Assembly (NCBI GenBank): GCA_938003685.1
Contig: CALKXT010000027.1
Span: 1 to 62,896 of the forward strand
DNA: 62,896 bases
Direction of reading: 5' to 3'
DNA from: an uncultured Sulfitobacter sp.
Lineage (GTDB): Bacteria > Pseudomonadota > Alphaproteobacteria > Rhodobacterales > Rhodobacteraceae
The notes beneath the pieces were generated by a model that was not told where the DNA came from, made no database searches, and worked only from the letters and a program-made list of their open reading frames with translations. Below are positions 36,684 through 47,063 of this stretch, in pieces. The translations under genes and the position numbers were made by a program. Each line of letters starts with the position of its first letter. Within the stretch, counting starts at the first letter, position 1.

Positions 36684-37460
36684 ATGGAATATCAAGCAAT
36701 AACATATGATTTGGCAGACGGTGTTGCTGTGATCACCCTGAACCGCGCAGACAAGATGAATGCGCTGAATACCCAAATGCGTGCTGAAGTGACCCATGCT
36801 GTTACACAGGGCGGTAAAGAGGCGCGTGTGGTTGTGCTGACGGGGGCAGGCCGTGCGTTTTGTTCGGGGCAAGATTTAGGTGATCGTGCCAATGCATCTT
36901 CCGTCGATTTGGAACGCACCTTGCGCGATGAATATGCACCCATGCTGCGGGCGATTGTTAATTGCCCCGTGCCAACGATTGCTGCGGTGAATGGTGCTGC
37001 GGCGGGGGCTGGGGCAAACCTTGCCTTGGCAGTGGATGTGGTGTTCGCGACTGAGTCGGCTTATTTTATGCAGGCTTTTACCAAGATTGGGCTAATCCCT
37101 GATGCGGGTGGCACTTACGTTATGCCGCGCCAAATGGGCATGGCCAAGGCGATGGGGGCAGCCCTATTTGCGGATAAGATCACCGCGCGCCAAGCAGATG
37201 AATGGGGCATGATCTGGGAAGCTGTGCCAGATGTTGATTTTGACGCGCATTGGCGCGCTAAGGCTGCGCATCTAGCGGCCGGGCCAACGGCGGCCTATGC
37301 AGCAGTCAAAGAAGTGTTGCGTGGTTCTTGGGACAATAGTTTCGAAGATCAACTGACCTTTGAGGCGCAAGAGCAGGGCAAATGTGGCAAGTCACGTGAT
37401 TTCAAAGAGGGCGTATTAGCGTTTGTTGAAAAGCGCAGTCCGTCGTTTGAGGGGCGCTAA
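36684..37460 (+). CDS. Enoyl-CoA hydratase/isomerase family protein, PaaG-like
   Basis: 258 residues, crotonase fold. The oxyanion hole comes from GAGRAFCSGQDLGD (about 53-66) and NGAAAGAGANLALA (about 105-118). GLIPDAGGTYVMPRQ has Asp where hydratases carry Glu, as in the PaaG isomerases. It is close to 2-(1,2-epoxy-1,2-dihydrophenyl)acetyl-CoA isomerases of phenylacetate breakdown, but no other paa gene is here, so the assignment stays at family level. ATG 36684. It follows ccmH by 74 bases. Confidence 0.9.
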   Translation: MEYQAITYDLADGVAVITLNRADKMNALNTQMRAEVTHAVTQGGKEARVVVLTGAGRAFCSGQDLGDRANASSVDLERTLRDEYAPMLRAIVNCPVPTIAAVNGAAAGAGANLALAVDVVFATESAYFMQAFTKIGLIPDAGGTYVMPRQMGMAKAMGAALFADKITARQADEWGMIWEAVPDVDFDAHWRAKAAHLAAGPTAAYAAVKEVLRGSWDNSFEDQLTFEAQEQGKCGKSRDFKEGVLAFVEKRSPSFEGR

Positions 37461-37486
37461 TCACGCGGCCCTATTACGCTGCCCCA

Positions 37487-37786
37487 TTAGAACGAGCGTT
37501 CGACCAATAGCACGTCCTCAACTGCGGGCGCGGGACCAGAGGTGCGCGCCACCACGGCAACAGCAATGCCATCTGCAAGCACGGTATGCACATGACCTGA
37601 AACCTGACGAATGGTAATTTCAGGAGGGTTTTGCCCTTTGTCATAGACCACGGCGATTTGGTCGCAGTCATGCAACATGTCTGGCACCAGCGCCCCTTGG
37701 GGGCTGGTTTCAGTTGCGGCACCTAAGGGTAATAAACTTGGTGCGTTTTCCCAACGGAGTTGACCAGGTTTAGTTTCAGTTTTCAC
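37487..37786 (-). CDS. Hypothetical small protein, 99 residues
   Basis: No recognisable domain. The sequence has a Pro/Leu-rich first third and beta-strand-like segments later (EITIRQVSGHVHTVLADG, IAVAVVAR). The GTG at 37786 follows GAGG at good spacing and lies inside the last codons of the 54-residue upstream gene, in another frame. This suggests translational coupling. Upstream in-frame codons reach 37882 but would overlap that gene fully. It has no signal peptide. Confidence 0.55.
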   Translation of the reverse strand: MKTETKPGQLRWENAPSLLPLGAATETSPQGALVPDMLHDCDQIAVVYDKGQNPPEITIRQVSGHVHTVLADGIAVAVVARTSGPAPAVEDVLLVERSF

Positions 37787-37940
37787 GACGCAACCTCGGG
37801 GAAAAGAATTGTTTTGGTTCAAGCTGGGAAAGTCGAGCCAAAGTACGTGCGTGATGCGCGCGTTTGGCAAGAATGACAGCAAACACGCTGCCTGTTATCA
37901 TTACACTAGCAGCAAATGCCACACTCATACTTAACGCCAT
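37776..37940 (-). CDS. Small single-helix membrane protein, 54 residues
   Basis: A short gene directly behind a GGGGGGCTAA ribosome-binding sequence. It begins MALSMSVAFAASVMITGSVF, giving one membrane helix at about 5-25. A basic, helical tail follows (AKRAHHARTLARLSQLEP) and the stop overlaps the GTG start of the next gene by 11 bases. It could be a small membrane anchor or partner for the 99-residue product. I do not recognise the family. Codon use and the clean ribosome-binding sequence support it as real. Confidence 0.55.
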   Translation of the reverse strand: MALSMSVAFAASVMITGSVFAVILAKRAHHARTLARLSQLEPKQFFSPRLRREN

Positions 37941-38116
37941 TTAGCCCCCCGGAACCTGATCCATGAACACGCTAGCGGTCTAAGGTTAATCGGGTCAAGC
38001 ATGCGCGTGTCATTGTTGGGGGAGGCGAAACAATGACATATTTCTGCCTTGTTTCTGGCGTGGGTGTTTCGAATTGAGCATATTTGGCTGAAACAGTTTC
38101 GGGCAGAATCGCAGGT

Positions 38117-38722
38117 TTATGCGCACCATTGCTGTAATATCAAATCCGATTCGCTTAGATATGCCGCTGCTAAATCGCGAAAAGTTACCGCTATTGATCC
38201 ATCCACAACCAATACCGCGTTGCCATTGAGGTCTTCGTCCACGTTTATGTTTGGGGCAGGTCCATCATGATGATAGATTAATACGTCCTGACCCGGTTCG
38301 AAATCTGTAATGACCGCAGGTACGTCGGGGGTGATCCATTCACCGGTATCCTTGTGGTCTACATCTGGATATCTGAGCGCGCTCTGGTTGCCGCCAATGA
38401 GAAACCGATCGACATCCACGCCCGGGTATAATTCATGGGCCTCTGCATCTTTGCTAAATTCAAGGCCGATATCACTGCGTTCGGCATCGGATTGCAAAAC
38501 AGTGTTCAACGGCGTTTCAACGACCAAGCCAGCAGCCGTCAATTCATCCTCACCAGCGCCGCTGGACAATAACATAACGATGCCGTTGGTCCCGACCAAC
38601 AGGTCATCGCCGTTACCACCCGTTGCTGTGTTTGCATCGGTTACATCGTCATTACCGTCTATCGTGGCAAAGATGATTGTGAGGACAGCAAGGCCCAAAC
38701 CGATGAGTATCAAGGCAAACAT
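38117..38722 (-). CDS. Membrane-anchored protein with one RTX-type calcium-binding repeat
   Basis: 201 residues. One N-terminal membrane helix (MFALILIGLGLAVLTIIFAT) precedes the stretch TGGNGDDLLVG (about 35-45), which is a single Ca-binding nonapeptide of the RTX type. The remaining ~150 residues are acidic and mostly beta-like (VITDFEPGQDVLIYHHDG also recurs in RTX-family proteins). It is probably periplasmic. The ATG at 38722 has an AAGGATG leader; an upstream in-frame extension would run into the gltA terminator. It lies downstream of gltA but behind a terminator. Confidence 0.65.
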   Translation of the reverse strand: MFALILIGLGLAVLTIIFATIDGNDDVTDANTATGGNGDDLLVGTNGIVMLLSSGAGEDELTAAGLVVETPLNTVLQSDAERSDIGLEFSKDAEAHELYPGVDVDRFLIGGNQSALRYPDVDHKDTGEWITPDVPAVITDFEPGQDVLIYHHDGPAPNINVDEDLNGNAVLVVDGSIAVTFRDLAAAYLSESDLILQQWCA

Positions 38723-38800
38723 GCAGGCATCCTTTTTCAGATACCTGATCATCCCTGAATACTGTTTCTCAATCGTGAACAAAGCCCACTCTTTAAACGC

Positions 38801-38829
38801 AAAATGCCCCGGCAATACCGGGGCATTTT
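38801..38829 (-). terminator. Intrinsic terminator of gltA
   Basis: AAAATGCCCCGG (38801-38812) and CCGGGGCATTTT (38818-38829) form a perfect 12-bp stem with a 5-base loop, 20 bases after the gltA stop on the minus strand. The T-rich arm serves as the tail. The symmetric A/T ends mean it could act in both directions. Confidence 0.8.
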
Positions 38830-38848
38830 AAGAAATCGTACAAGCTAA

Positions 38849-40144
38849 TTAACGGTTTTCGATATCAACGTAATCGCGGATCGTTTCGCCTTGATACAAC
38901 TGGCGTGGGCGACCGATTTTGAGCTGTGGGTCACTGATCTGTTCTTTCCACTGTGAAATCCAGCCCACTGTACGCGCGAGCGCAAAGATCGGGGTGAACA
39001 TCGACGTGGGGAAACCCATCGCTTCAAGAATGATACCTGAATAGAAGTCGACGTTTGGAAACAGTTTTTTCTCGGCAAAGTACGGATCTTGAAGGGCTGC
39101 TTTTTCAAGCTCTTTGGCGACCTGCAAAATCGGGTTGTTTTCCACACCCAGCAGTTCCAACACTTCGTCTGCGCTTTGCTTGAGGACTGTCGCACGCGGG
39201 TCGTGGTTTTTATAAACGCGGTGCCCAAAACCCATCAGGCGGAAGGGGTCGCTCTTGTCCTTGGCGCGCGCAATGAATTCAGGAATACGATCTGGCGTAC
39301 CGATTTCCTTAAGCATTTCAAGGCAGGCTTGGTTTGCACCACCATGCGCGGGACCCCAAAGGCAGGCAATACCAGCGGCGATACAGGCAAATGGGTTCGC
39401 GCCCGATGATGAAGCCAGACGTACCGTCGATGTTGAGGCGTTTTGTTCGTGATCTGCGTGTAGTGTAAAGATACGGTCCATCGCACGGCTGAGGATCGGG
39501 TTGACCTCGTATTCTTCGGCCGGAACAGCAAAGCACATCCGCAGGAAGTTTGATGCATAATCCAGATCATTGCGCGGATACACAAACGGCTGACCGATGG
39601 TATATTTATAGGCCATCGCAGCAATTGTAGGCATCTTTGCGATCAAACGAATAGTTGCTACTTCGCGCTGATGTTCGTCATTGATGTCTGTACTGTCATG
39701 ATAAAATGCAGACATTGCACCAACCACGCCGGTCATGATCGCCATGGGATGTGCATCCCGGCGGAAACCGCGAAAGAAATTCATCATCTGTTCGTGGATC
39801 ATGGTGTGATTTGTCACCAGATTTTCGAAATCTTCCAGTGCCTTAGGGGCAGGCAATTCACCGTATAGCAACAGATAGCACACTTCGAGATAGTGTGATT
39901 TGTTAGCCAGTTGGTCAATCGGATAGCCGCGGTGCAACAACACACCTTCTTCGCCATCAATAAAGGTAATGGTGCTGTCGCATGCTGCCGTAGAGGTAAA
40001 GCCGGGGTCGTAGGTGAATACATCAGCCTGCGCATAGAGCTTGCGAATATCGATTACATTCGGTCCCGCAGTTGGCGAAAATATCGGCAGTTCAATCTCT
40101 TTGCCATCTATAGACAGCGTTGCGGATTTCTTACTTTCAGTCAT
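38849..40144 (-). CDS. gltA: Citrate synthase
   Basis: 431 residues, the hexameric type. Condenses acetyl-CoA with oxaloacetate at the entry of the TCA cycle. Motifs: [17 protein letters not shown] with a catalytic His, and [15 protein letters not shown] with the second His and the CoA region. The catalytic Asp lies in VDFYSG near residue 370. ATG 40144 follows GGGAAGGGAA. The upstream extension to 40195 lacks a ribosome-binding sequence. It ends at a strong terminator. Confidence 0.96.
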   Translation of the reverse strand: MTESKKSATLSIDGKEIELPIFSPTAGPNVIDIRKLYAQADVFTYDPGFTSTAACDSTITFIDGEEGVLLHRGYPIDQLANKSHYLEVCYLLLYGELPAPKALEDFENLVTNHTMIHEQMMNFFRGFRRDAHPMAIMTGVVGAMSAFYHDSTDINDEHQREVATIRLIAKMPTIAAMAYKYTIGQPFVYPRNDLDYASNFLRMCFAVPAEEYEVNPILSRAMDRIFTLHADHEQNASTSTVRLASSSGANPFACIAAGIACLWGPAHGGANQACLEMLKEIGTPDRIPEFIARAKDKSDPFRLMGFGHRVYKNHDPRATVLKQSADEVLELLGVENNPILQVAKELEKAALQDPYFAEKKLFPNVDFYSGIILEAMGFPTSMFTPIFALARTVGWISQWKEQISDPQLKIGRPRQLYQGETIRDYVDIENR

Positions 40145-40257
40145 GAATTCCCTTCCCGAATGTTGGCTGTGGGGTTTTCCCCACTGTCTGGGCATTGCCC
40201 CTCGGGGGGCTGCCGTGTCTCATATCTTATGCAACCTTGCTGCGGGGTTAACCGCAT

Positions 40258-41658
40258 TCAGTTTGCTGCGTCTGTTAACCGGGCAATGGTTTCGTCGTGT
40301 CCCAACACCAGCATCATGTCAAAAACAGATGGTGTGACCGCGCGCCCGGCAAGGGCCGCACGTAGAGGGCCCGCAAGTTTACCAAATTTGGTGTCTTTTG
40401 CAGCCGCAAAGCCGTTCATCACCTCTTCCAGCGTTTCTTTATTCCAGCTAGCATTTTGCAACTGCGGCGTCAATTCGGTCAGTATACCACGGGATACATC
40501 ATCAAGATGTTTTGATGCTTTGTCATCAGCGGTGATTGGCCGAGATGTCAAAGAGAAGTGTGCCTTTTCAAGGAGTTCTGGTAACGTCTTTGCCCGCTCT
40601 TTAAGGCAATAGAGCGCAGCTTCGAAGCGCAAAGATTGTTCTGATGTAAGAGGTGGTAGACCCGCTGCGGCCAAATATGCTTCGCACTCTTGCCGCAATG
40701 CAGCATCATCAGACACCGCAATGTGCTGCCCGCAAATATTTTCGAGCTTTTTGAGATCAAATTGTGCTGGACTGCGCCGGATGCCATCCAGATCAAACCA
40801 ATCTTGGGCCTGTGCGTCGGTGAAAAACTCATCATCCCCGTGGCTCCACCCCAGTCGCGCAAGATAGTTACGCATGCCTGCTGCAGGATAGCCCATTGCC
40901 TGATATTCTTGTGCGCCCAACGCGCCATGTCGTTTGGACAGTTTTTTGCCATCAGAACCATGGATCAATGGGATATGCGACCAAACTGGTACGTCCCAGC
41001 CCATGCCATGATAGATCATCATCTGCCGTGCTGCGTTGTTCAGGTGATCATCGCCTCGAATCACGTGGGTCACACCCATGTCGTGGTCATCCACAACAAC
41101 GGCCAACATATAGACAGGGGTGCCATCCGAACGTAGCAACACCATGTCATCCAATTGATCATTGCGAATGATGACATCGCCCTGAACTGCGTCTTGGATG
41201 ATGGTTTCCCCTTCCAAAGGGGCCTTGATGCGGATCACAAATGGCGCATCCGGGTGCGTATCCGCTGCTGCATCGCGCCACGGCGAGCGGTAAAGCGTGC
41301 TGCGCCCCTCAGCCTTGGCAGTTTCGCGGAAGGCTTCGATCTCGTCTTGGGTTGCGAAACATTTAAACGCAGCACCTTTGGCAAGCAATTCGTGCGCCAC
41401 GGCAGCATGACGTGGGGCATTGTCAAATTGGCTGACGACGTCGCCGTCGTGATCCAAGCCTAACCATTCCATACCTTGCAGAATTGCAGCAGTGGCTTCG
41501 GGGGTCGAACGGGCCCGGTCAGTATCTTCGATTCTGAGCAGGAATTTACCGCCCCGTCCACGGGCATAAAGCCAATTGAAGAGCGCCGTGCGCGCACCGC
41601 CGATGTGCAAAAAGCCTGTGGGTGAGGGGGCAAAGCGGGTGACGACATCAGAAGACAT
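40258..41658 (-). CDS. gltX: Glutamyl-tRNA synthetase
   Basis: 466 residues, class [19 protein letters not shown] (9-26) contains the HIGH motif and GKKLSKRHG the KMSKS motif. The usual anticodon-binding helical region fills the C-terminal third. ATG 41658. It lies 113 bases before gltA on the same strand and may share its transcript. Whether it is discriminating for tRNA-Glu or also charges tRNA-Gln cannot be told here. Confidence 0.96.
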   Translation of the reverse strand: MSSDVVTRFAPSPTGFLHIGGARTALFNWLYARGRGGKFLLRIEDTDRARSTPEATAAILQGMEWLGLDHDGDVVSQFDNAPRHAAVAHELLAKGAAFKCFATQDEIEAFRETAKAEGRSTLYRSPWRDAAADTHPDAPFVIRIKAPLEGETIIQDAVQGDVIIRNDQLDDMVLLRSDGTPVYMLAVVVDDHDMGVTHVIRGDDHLNNAARQMMIYHGMGWDVPVWSHIPLIHGSDGKKLSKRHGALGAQEYQAMGYPAAGMRNYLARLGWSHGDDEFFTDAQAQDWFDLDGIRRSPAQFDLKKLENICGQHIAVSDDAALRQECEAYLAAAGLPPLTSEQSLRFEAALYCLKERAKTLPELLEKAHFSLTSRPITADDKASKHLDDVSRGILTELTPQLQNASWNKETLEEVMNGFAAAKDTKFGKLAGPLRAALAGRAVTPSVFDMMLVLGHDETIARLTDAAN

Positions 41659-41773
41659 GAGGGTAGCTTTCTTGAGAAGGGCATTGGGGGCGTGGTCAGC
41701 GTTTACCTTTTGCTAACCAACATTCCGGTAAGGTTTCAGCTCTGTCTAAACAGTGCGGGAACCGGGGGCAAGC

Positions 41774-43855
41774 ATGCGGCGCATTCGTCAAATCAGCGCT
41801 GTCTTGGCTGGGGCCCTGCAAGAACAACGCGGTATGTTAATTGGGTGGGTGCCAGTGTGTTTGGCCCTTGGCGTTGGCTGTTATTTTTCACTGTTGAGTG
41901 AACCATCCTTTAGCGTGATCACGGCGTTGTCTTTACTCATGATTTTATGTGCCGTTTTGGCGCGGTTCTTACCCGAAGATGCATCGCCCCTTGCGGTTGG
42001 TGGCGCGCTTTGCATCGCGGGTTTTTTGATTGCTGGCGCGCGAGCGCACAGTGTCGCGGGGCCTGTCCTTGGGTGGCGCTATTATGGTGCAGTTGAGGGG
42101 CGTATTGTTGCGATGGACCGTAGCCAATCTGACGCGCTGCGCTTGACGCTGGATCAGGTTCGCCTAGACCGCGTGCCGCCGTATCGCACGCCAAACCGTG
42201 TGCGTATTTCGCTGCATAGCGATGCGGCTGGTATAACTCCTGAACCGGGCCTGCGGGTCATGACAACGGGACATTTGTCGCCACCCTCTGGCCCGGTGGA
42301 GCCGGGTGGCTTTGATTTTCAACGCCATGCGTGGTTCGCCCGACTTGGCGCGGTGGGCTATACGCGTGTGCCGCTGATGGGTGCCGCGCGTGCAGAGGAA
42401 GGGCAGGCCGGATTAGCCGTGTTTCGCATCCGTATGGCCGCCTCGGCACGCATCCAAAACGTGTTGCCGGGGGACATCGGGGGCTTTGCAGCCGCCATCA
42501 CAACCGGGGACCGCAGCGCGATCAGCCAAGGCGCATTGGACGATTTACGTGCCAGTAACCTTGCGCACCTCTTGGCGATTTCAGGGCTGCACATGGGGTT
42601 GCTGACAGCGGTGGTTTTTGGTGCATTGCGGATCTTGCTCGTGGCACACCCCCGGAGCGCATTGCGTTGGCCTACAAAGGGTATTGCAGCCTTTGGCGCG
42701 CTGATCGCGGCCAGCGGATATCTGGCGTTATCTGGGGGGAATGTCGCTACCGAACGCGCCTTTGTGATGGTGGCGGTTGCCTTGGGGGCTCTGATGATCG
42801 GGCGGCGCGCGATTTCTTTGCGCGCCGTGGCAATCGCGGCAATCATTGTTCTTTGCCTCCGACCTGAAGCCTTGATGGGGCCGGGGTTTCAGATGTCTTT
42901 TGCTGCTACAACAGCGCTGGTTGCGGTGTTTGGGTGGCTGCGCGGCTATGAGATGGCGTTTCTCCCCCGTTGGTTGCGCCCTGTTCTGGCTGTCTTTGTG
43001 TCATCCGCTGTTGCGGGCATCGCTACGGCACCGATCGCTGCCGCGCATTTCAACGCCATCGCGCATTATGGATTGGTCGCCAATTTAATGTCGGTGCCGT
43101 TAATGGGGGTTTTGGTGATCCCGGCAGCCGTTGCGGCATTGGTCTTGGCCCCATTCGGGCTGGAATGGATCGGCCTTTGGGCCATGGGGCTGGGCCTACG
43201 CTGGATTCTAGGTGTGGCGCACCATGTGGCTGAACTGGACGGCGCGCGCGGGTTTGTACCGGGGCCGGGGGTATGGGTCCTGCCATTGCTTTCGCTCGGC
43301 TTTTTATTCCTTATCCTCTGGCAAGGCCGGTTGCGCTGGGGCGGATTAGCGGCAATGGCAGGCGCATTTTTACTGTGGCAGGCGGGCGAACGGCCGACGG
43401 TTCTGATCGCTGACAATGGGTCGCTGGTCGGTTTCATGACACCTGACGGGCGCGCCCTTAGCAAGGAAAAAGGGGCGGGGTTTGTCGCCCGCAACTGGCT
43501 GGAAAACGACGGAGATGGCGCGTTTCAAGATCAGGCGGCAGCGCGGTGGTCACAGGGGCCAATCCTCCACCTGTCAGGAAAACGTGCCTTGGCAAAGTTT
43601 ACTGGCTGTGATGCAGGACAGATTGTTGTGACATCCGTTGCAGCCCCGGATCTGAAAAAGTCAGGCTGTGATGTCTTTGACCCGGATCGGTTGAAACAAA
43701 CCGGGTCAATCGCACTGAGTGGTGACAAAGACAGGTGGCACATGACCACCGCGCGCGATCTGGCGGGGGATCGGCCTTGGACCAACTGGCCCAAACCTGA
43801 TCCAAGCCAGCACAGTCTTCAATATGTGCGGATCAGCCCAACCAAACGACCCTGA
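41774..43855 (+). CDS. comEC: ComEC/Rec2 family DNA-uptake channel protein
   Basis: 693 residues. Membrane helices at the N-terminus, a soluble OB-like domain (about 80-200), and the competence domain with [18 protein letters not shown] near 265 and many helices to about 530. ComEC carries single-stranded DNA across the inner membrane. The C-terminal ~150 residues resemble the start of the usual metallo-beta-lactamase part but lack the HxHxDH motif, so no nuclease is encoded here. ATG 41774 is preferred over GTG 41753. The 3' end overlaps lexA by 37 bases, tail to tail. Confidence 0.9.
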   Translation: MRRIRQISAVLAGALQEQRGMLIGWVPVCLALGVGCYFSLLSEPSFSVITALSLLMILCAVLARFLPEDASPLAVGGALCIAGFLIAGARAHSVAGPVLGWRYYGAVEGRIVAMDRSQSDALRLTLDQVRLDRVPPYRTPNRVRISLHSDAAGITPEPGLRVMTTGHLSPPSGPVEPGGFDFQRHAWFARLGAVGYTRVPLMGAARAEEGQAGLAVFRIRMAASARIQNVLPGDIGGFAAAITTGDRSAISQGALDDLRASNLAHLLAISGLHMGLLTAVVFGALRILLVAHPRSALRWPTKGIAAFGALIAASGYLALSGGNVATERAFVMVAVALGALMIGRRAISLRAVAIAAIIVLCLRPEALMGPGFQMSFAATTALVAVFGWLRGYEMAFLPRWLRPVLAVFVSSAVAGIATAPIAAAHFNAIAHYGLVANLMSVPLMGVLVIPAAVAALVLAPFGLEWIGLWAMGLGLRWILGVAHHVAELDGARGFVPGPGVWVLPLLSLGFLFLILWQGRLRWGGLAAMAGAFLLWQAGERPTVLIADNGSLVGFMTPDGRALSKEKGAGFVARNWLENDGDGAFQDQAAARWSQGPILHLSGKRALAKFTGCDAGQIVVTSVAAPDLKKSGCDVFDPDRLKQTGSIALSGDKDRWHMTTARDLAGDRPWTNWPKPDPSQHSLQYVRISPTKRP

Positions 43856-44520
43856 ACTTTGACTTTGTCCGCTGGTAGCACACGCGTTTCATAAGCAGGG
43901 TTTGCTGCTTCTAGCGCGATTGACGTGCCACTGCGTTTAAACCGCTTGAGGGTCGCTTCGCTGTCCTCAACAAGGGCGACAACGATATCGCCATTGTCAG
44001 CCACAGATGTTTCGCGGATCACCACAACATCCCCATCATTAATTCCGGCGTCGATCATCGAATCCCCTTTAACTTCAAGGGCATAATGTTCGCCAGATCC
44101 GGCAATCATACCGCTTGGTACGGAAACACTGTGTGAGGCATGGCTGATGGCGGCAATCGGAACACCCGCAGCAATCTTACCCATCACAGACAGTTCCACC
44201 GCATTGCCGGTGGTTGTCGGGATTGCCGCGGCGGGCGGCGGCATGTCTGGCTTGTCACCATCAATAACACGGGGCGCGAAACCGGGGTTTGGCAGCCCAC
44301 CCAGACTTTCGGGAAGCTTCACAACCTCAATCGCACGGGCACGGTGCGCAAGACGGCGGATAAATCCACGCTCTTCAAGGGCTGTGATCAAACGGTGAAT
44401 GCCGGACTTTGATCGCAAATCAAGCGCCAATTTCATCTCATCAAAGCTGGGCGGTACACCGTCACGTTGCACCCGCTTGTGAATAAATGCCAGCAGATCG
44501 AGTTGTTTTTTGGTCAGCAT
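43819..44520 (-). CDS. lexA: SOS repressor LexA
   Basis: 233 residues. N-terminal winged helix ([18 protein letters not shown], recognition region [20 protein letters not shown]). The C-terminal peptidase has the Ala-Gly cleavage site in KIAAGVPIA, nucleophile Ser in GDSMIDAGI and Lys in EATLKRF. RecA-stimulated self-cleavage would release SOS genes. The linker (about 80-115) is longer than in E. coli, as usual in alphaproteobacteria. A GTTC-N7-GTTC box lies 31 bases upstream, giving autoregulation. It converges with comEC. Confidence 0.96.
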   Translation of the reverse strand: MLTKKQLDLLAFIHKRVQRDGVPPSFDEMKLALDLRSKSGIHRLITALEERGFIRRLAHRARAIEVVKLPESLGGLPNPGFAPRVIDGDKPDMPPPAAAIPTTTGNAVELSVMGKIAAGVPIAAISHASHSVSVPSGMIAGSGEHYALEVKGDSMIDAGINDGDVVVIRETSVADNGDIVVALVEDSEATLKRFKRSGTSIALEAANPAYETRVLPADKVKVQGRLVGLIRTY

Positions 44521-44551
44521 CGGTCATGTCCCCTGAACTTGGTTTCTATTT

Positions 44552-44566
44552 GTTCTAGGGATGTTC
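44552..44566 (+). promoter_or_regulatory. LexA (SOS) box upstream of lexA
   Basis: GTTCTAGGGATGTTC matches the alphaproteobacterial direct-repeat LexA box GTTC-N7-GTTC exactly. It lies 31 bases from the lexA start, in the lexA-moeA gap, and fits autorepression. The moeA stop is at 44599, so the promoter must sit in this ~80-base gap. Confidence 0.88.
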
Positions 44567-44598
44567 CTGTTTTGTGTCAACAATTTGTGTGAAACACC

Positions 44599-45771
44599 TC
44601 AAATTGCGATGTAATCGACCATTTCACCGGTTTTGCGGGGTGGATCATTCACCGGGCGCACCATCAGCGCGTTGGCGGTTGCAAGTACGGATAAAAGCGA
44701 ACTGTCTTGGCGATCATCCGGATGTAGTGATCCATCGCGTAAATGCGCGCGCATGTAATGGGCACGTGGGCCATTGGCAGGTAGATCGCGGGCAAGGGGT
44801 GCCTGCGACAGCGTTTCGACAACATCGGTTAGACCCAACATTTTGCGCAATACGGGCAAGCCAAAAACAGTGCCGCAGACCATCGCGGAAACCGGATTAC
44901 CGGGCAGGCCGATCATCGCCGCTGTGCCGATACGGCCCGCCATCAATGGCTTGCCGGGGCGCATTGCAACCTTATAAAACGCCTGCTCCATGCCCATTTC
45001 AGCAGCGACAGGTGCGACCAGATCGTGATCGCCCACGGACGCGCCACCAATGGTGATGATCAGGTCGGCATTTTTCGCAAGAGTGAAGGCCTGTTTCAAA
45101 GACGCCTCTGTATCGCGGGCAATCGGCAGCATCTGAACTTGCGCACCGATGCCTTCAAACATCGCGGCAAGGCCATAGCTGTTGGACGCGATAATCTGGT
45201 CAGGGCCGGGGGCTTCACCCGGTTGCACAAGTTCATCACCCGTTGCCATGATCGCAACACGGGGGCGGCGCGTTACGGGGACGTCCGCAATGTTCATGGC
45301 TGCAAGTAGGGCAATATCAGCGGGCCGTAGTAACAAAGGGGCTTTCATCACTTGGCCAGCTTCAAAATCACCGCCAGCGGGGCGAATATTGTCTTTATCG
45401 CCAATACGATGACCCAAGGTGATCAGATCGCCACGCCGGGTGACGTCTTCTTGGATGACAACGAAATCGGCACCTTTTGGGACTGGCGCGCCGGTAAAAA
45501 TCCGCACAGCTTGCCCCGCACGCAAATCACCTTCAAAGCGATGACCCGCTGCCGCTTCGCCCACAACTTTGAACATCGCGTCCGGTTCCACTTCGGCACG
45601 GCGCACCGCGTATCCATCCATGGAAGAGGCGGCAAAGGGCGGCTGTGTGCGGGTGGCGACAACATCACGTGCAAGGACACGTCCAGCGGCATGACGCAAC
45701 GGGACGCCTTCAACGTCGAGTGCGGTGACGAGTTCAAGAAGTTGCGCGCGTGCGTCTTCGACTGAGATCAT
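44599..45771 (-). CDS. moeA: Molybdopterin molybdenumtransferase
   Basis: 390 residues. Inserts molybdate into adenylated molybdopterin. The N-terminal [20 protein letters not shown] with MDGYAVR is the conserved entry. The MPT-binding domain has [18 protein letters not shown] and [12 protein letters not shown], and PGKPLMAGR with [11 protein letters not shown] follows. ATG 45771 overlaps the moaC stop (ATGA). It sits in the typical alphaproteobacterial trpC-moaC-moeA-lexA order. Confidence 0.95.
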   Translation of the reverse strand: MISVEDARAQLLELVTALDVEGVPLRHAAGRVLARDVVATRTQPPFAASSMDGYAVRRAEVEPDAMFKVVGEAAAGHRFEGDLRAGQAVRIFTGAPVPKGADFVVIQEDVTRRGDLITLGHRIGDKDNIRPAGGDFEAGQVMKAPLLLRPADIALLAAMNIADVPVTRRPRVAIMATGDELVQPGEAPGPDQIIASNSYGLAAMFEGIGAQVQMLPIARDTEASLKQAFTLAKNADLIITIGGASVGDHDLVAPVAAEMGMEQAFYKVAMRPGKPLMAGRIGTAAMIGLPGNPVSAMVCGTVFGLPVLRKMLGLTDVVETLSQAPLARDLPANGPRAHYMRAHLRDGSLHPDDRQDSSLLSVLATANALMVRPVNDPPRKTGEMVDYIAI

Positions 45772-46241
45772 AACGCCTCATATCGGCCTGATTTGCCGCC
45801 ATCTTTCAGAACAACACGCAGCCCGCCGATTTCCATACCCTTATCTACGGCCTTGCTCATGTCATAGATGGTGAGTGCTGCAACAGAGGCGGCGGTGAGG
45901 GCTTCCATCTCAACACCCGTTTGTCCGGTAGTTTTGACGGTGGCCGTGATGCGGATACCGGGTAGGGTGGCGTCCGGGGTTAATTCAACCGCGACTTTGG
46001 TGATCGGCAGCGGGTGACACAGTGGGATCAGGTCAGCGGTACGTTTGGCGGCCATGATTCCAGCCAAGCGGGCAACGCCTAGGACGTCACCTTTCTTGGC
46101 GCGCCCTTCAGTAATGATATCAAAGGTTTCGCGCTGCATCTTGATGTGATTTTCGGCGGTGGCGATGCGCGATGTGACGGCCTTATCCGACACATCGACC
46201 ATATGTGCGTCACCCTTGGCATCAAAATGCGTTAGCGCCAT
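45768..46241 (-). CDS. moaC: Cyclic pyranopterin monophosphate synthase MoaC
   Basis: 157 residues. Second half of the first step in molybdenum cofactor synthesis. [17 protein letters not shown] (about 75-91) and [20 protein letters not shown] (about 110-130) are the family motifs, including the active-site His and Lys/Asp residues ([11 protein letters not shown]). ATG 46241 directly follows the trpC stop. moaA is not in the window. Confidence 0.95.
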   Translation of the reverse strand: MALTHFDAKGDAHMVDVSDKAVTSRIATAENHIKMQRETFDIITEGRAKKGDVLGVARLAGIMAAKRTADLIPLCHPLPITKVAVELTPDATLPGIRITATVKTTGQTGVEMEALTAASVAALTIYDMSKAVDKGMEIGGLRVVLKDGGKSGRYEAL

Positions 46242-47054
46242 TTACATGCCTCCAGAGGTCAGTGGATTGACCAATAGATCACGTGTGGCTTGTTCGACGT
46301 TTTCTTGGCGCATCAGGCTTTCCCCGATCAAGAAAATCCGTGCGCCGTACATGGCCATATCCGCCAGATCCTTGGGTGTGGTCAGCCCGGATTCCGACAC
46401 GATCATGCGGTCCGCTGGTACCTGTTTGGATAAGGTCCGCGTGGTATCAAGGGATGTCTCAAAGGTTTTGAGGTTGCGGTTGTTGATGCCCATCAGGCGG
46501 CTTTTCAGCTTGCTTGCACGCTCTAACTCAGCCGCGTCATGCACTTCGATCAACGCATCCATGCCCAATTGGGCGGCGGCGTCTTCCAGCTCAACCGCTT
46601 GGGCGTCTGAAACAGACGCCATGATGATCAGGATGCAATCAGCGCCCATCGCGCGGGCTTCGGCGACTTGATAGGTGTCATACATAAAATCTTTGCGCAG
46701 GATAGGTAGGTCGCAGGCACCGCGTGCTTCAACCAAATACTCTTTGGCACCTTGAAAGCTGGGCGTGTCGGTTAAGACTGACAGGCAGGTGGCACCGCCT
46801 GCGGCATAGGCTGAGGCCAGAGATGCAGGATCAAAGTCAGCACGGATCAAGCCCTTGGAAGGGCTGGCTTTCTTGACCTCAGCGATTAACCCATAGCCTT
46901 CGCGGGATGCATCATGCAGCGCATCGGCAAAAGGGCGCACCGGGGAGGCGGCCTGTGCCTCTGCTTCGACGGCCTCCAAGGGTTTGGCAGCCTTGTCGGA
47001 GGCAACTTCTTGCAGTTTATAGGCTTTGATTTTGTCTAAAATTGTATCGGTCAT
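46242..47054 (-). CDS. trpC: Indole-3-glycerol phosphate synthase
   Basis: 270 residues. Closes the indole ring in tryptophan synthesis. [15 protein letters not shown] (about 56-70) and [12 protein letters not shown] (about 118-129) hold the catalytic lysines. [17 protein letters not shown] (about 190-206) is the third family motif. ATG 47054 comes 9 bases after the ung stop. It is a stand-alone TrpC without fused TrpF, usual in this group. Confidence 0.96.
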   Translation of the reverse strand: MTDTILDKIKAYKLQEVASDKAAKPLEAVEAEAQAASPVRPFADALHDASREGYGLIAEVKKASPSKGLIRADFDPASLASAYAAGGATCLSVLTDTPSFQGAKEYLVEARGACDLPILRKDFMYDTYQVAEARAMGADCILIIMASVSDAQAVELEDAAAQLGMDALIEVHDAAELERASKLKSRLMGINNRNLKTFETSLDTTRTLSKQVPADRMIVSESGLTTPKDLADMAMYGARIFLIGESLMRQENVEQATRDLLVNPLTSGGM

Positions 47055-47063
47055 GGCGCTCTC

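Noticed and set aside
38033-38077. 14-codon frame behind a strong GGGGGAGG sequence
   Set aside because: Too short to support as a gene. It could be a leader peptide, but no gene follows on that strand.
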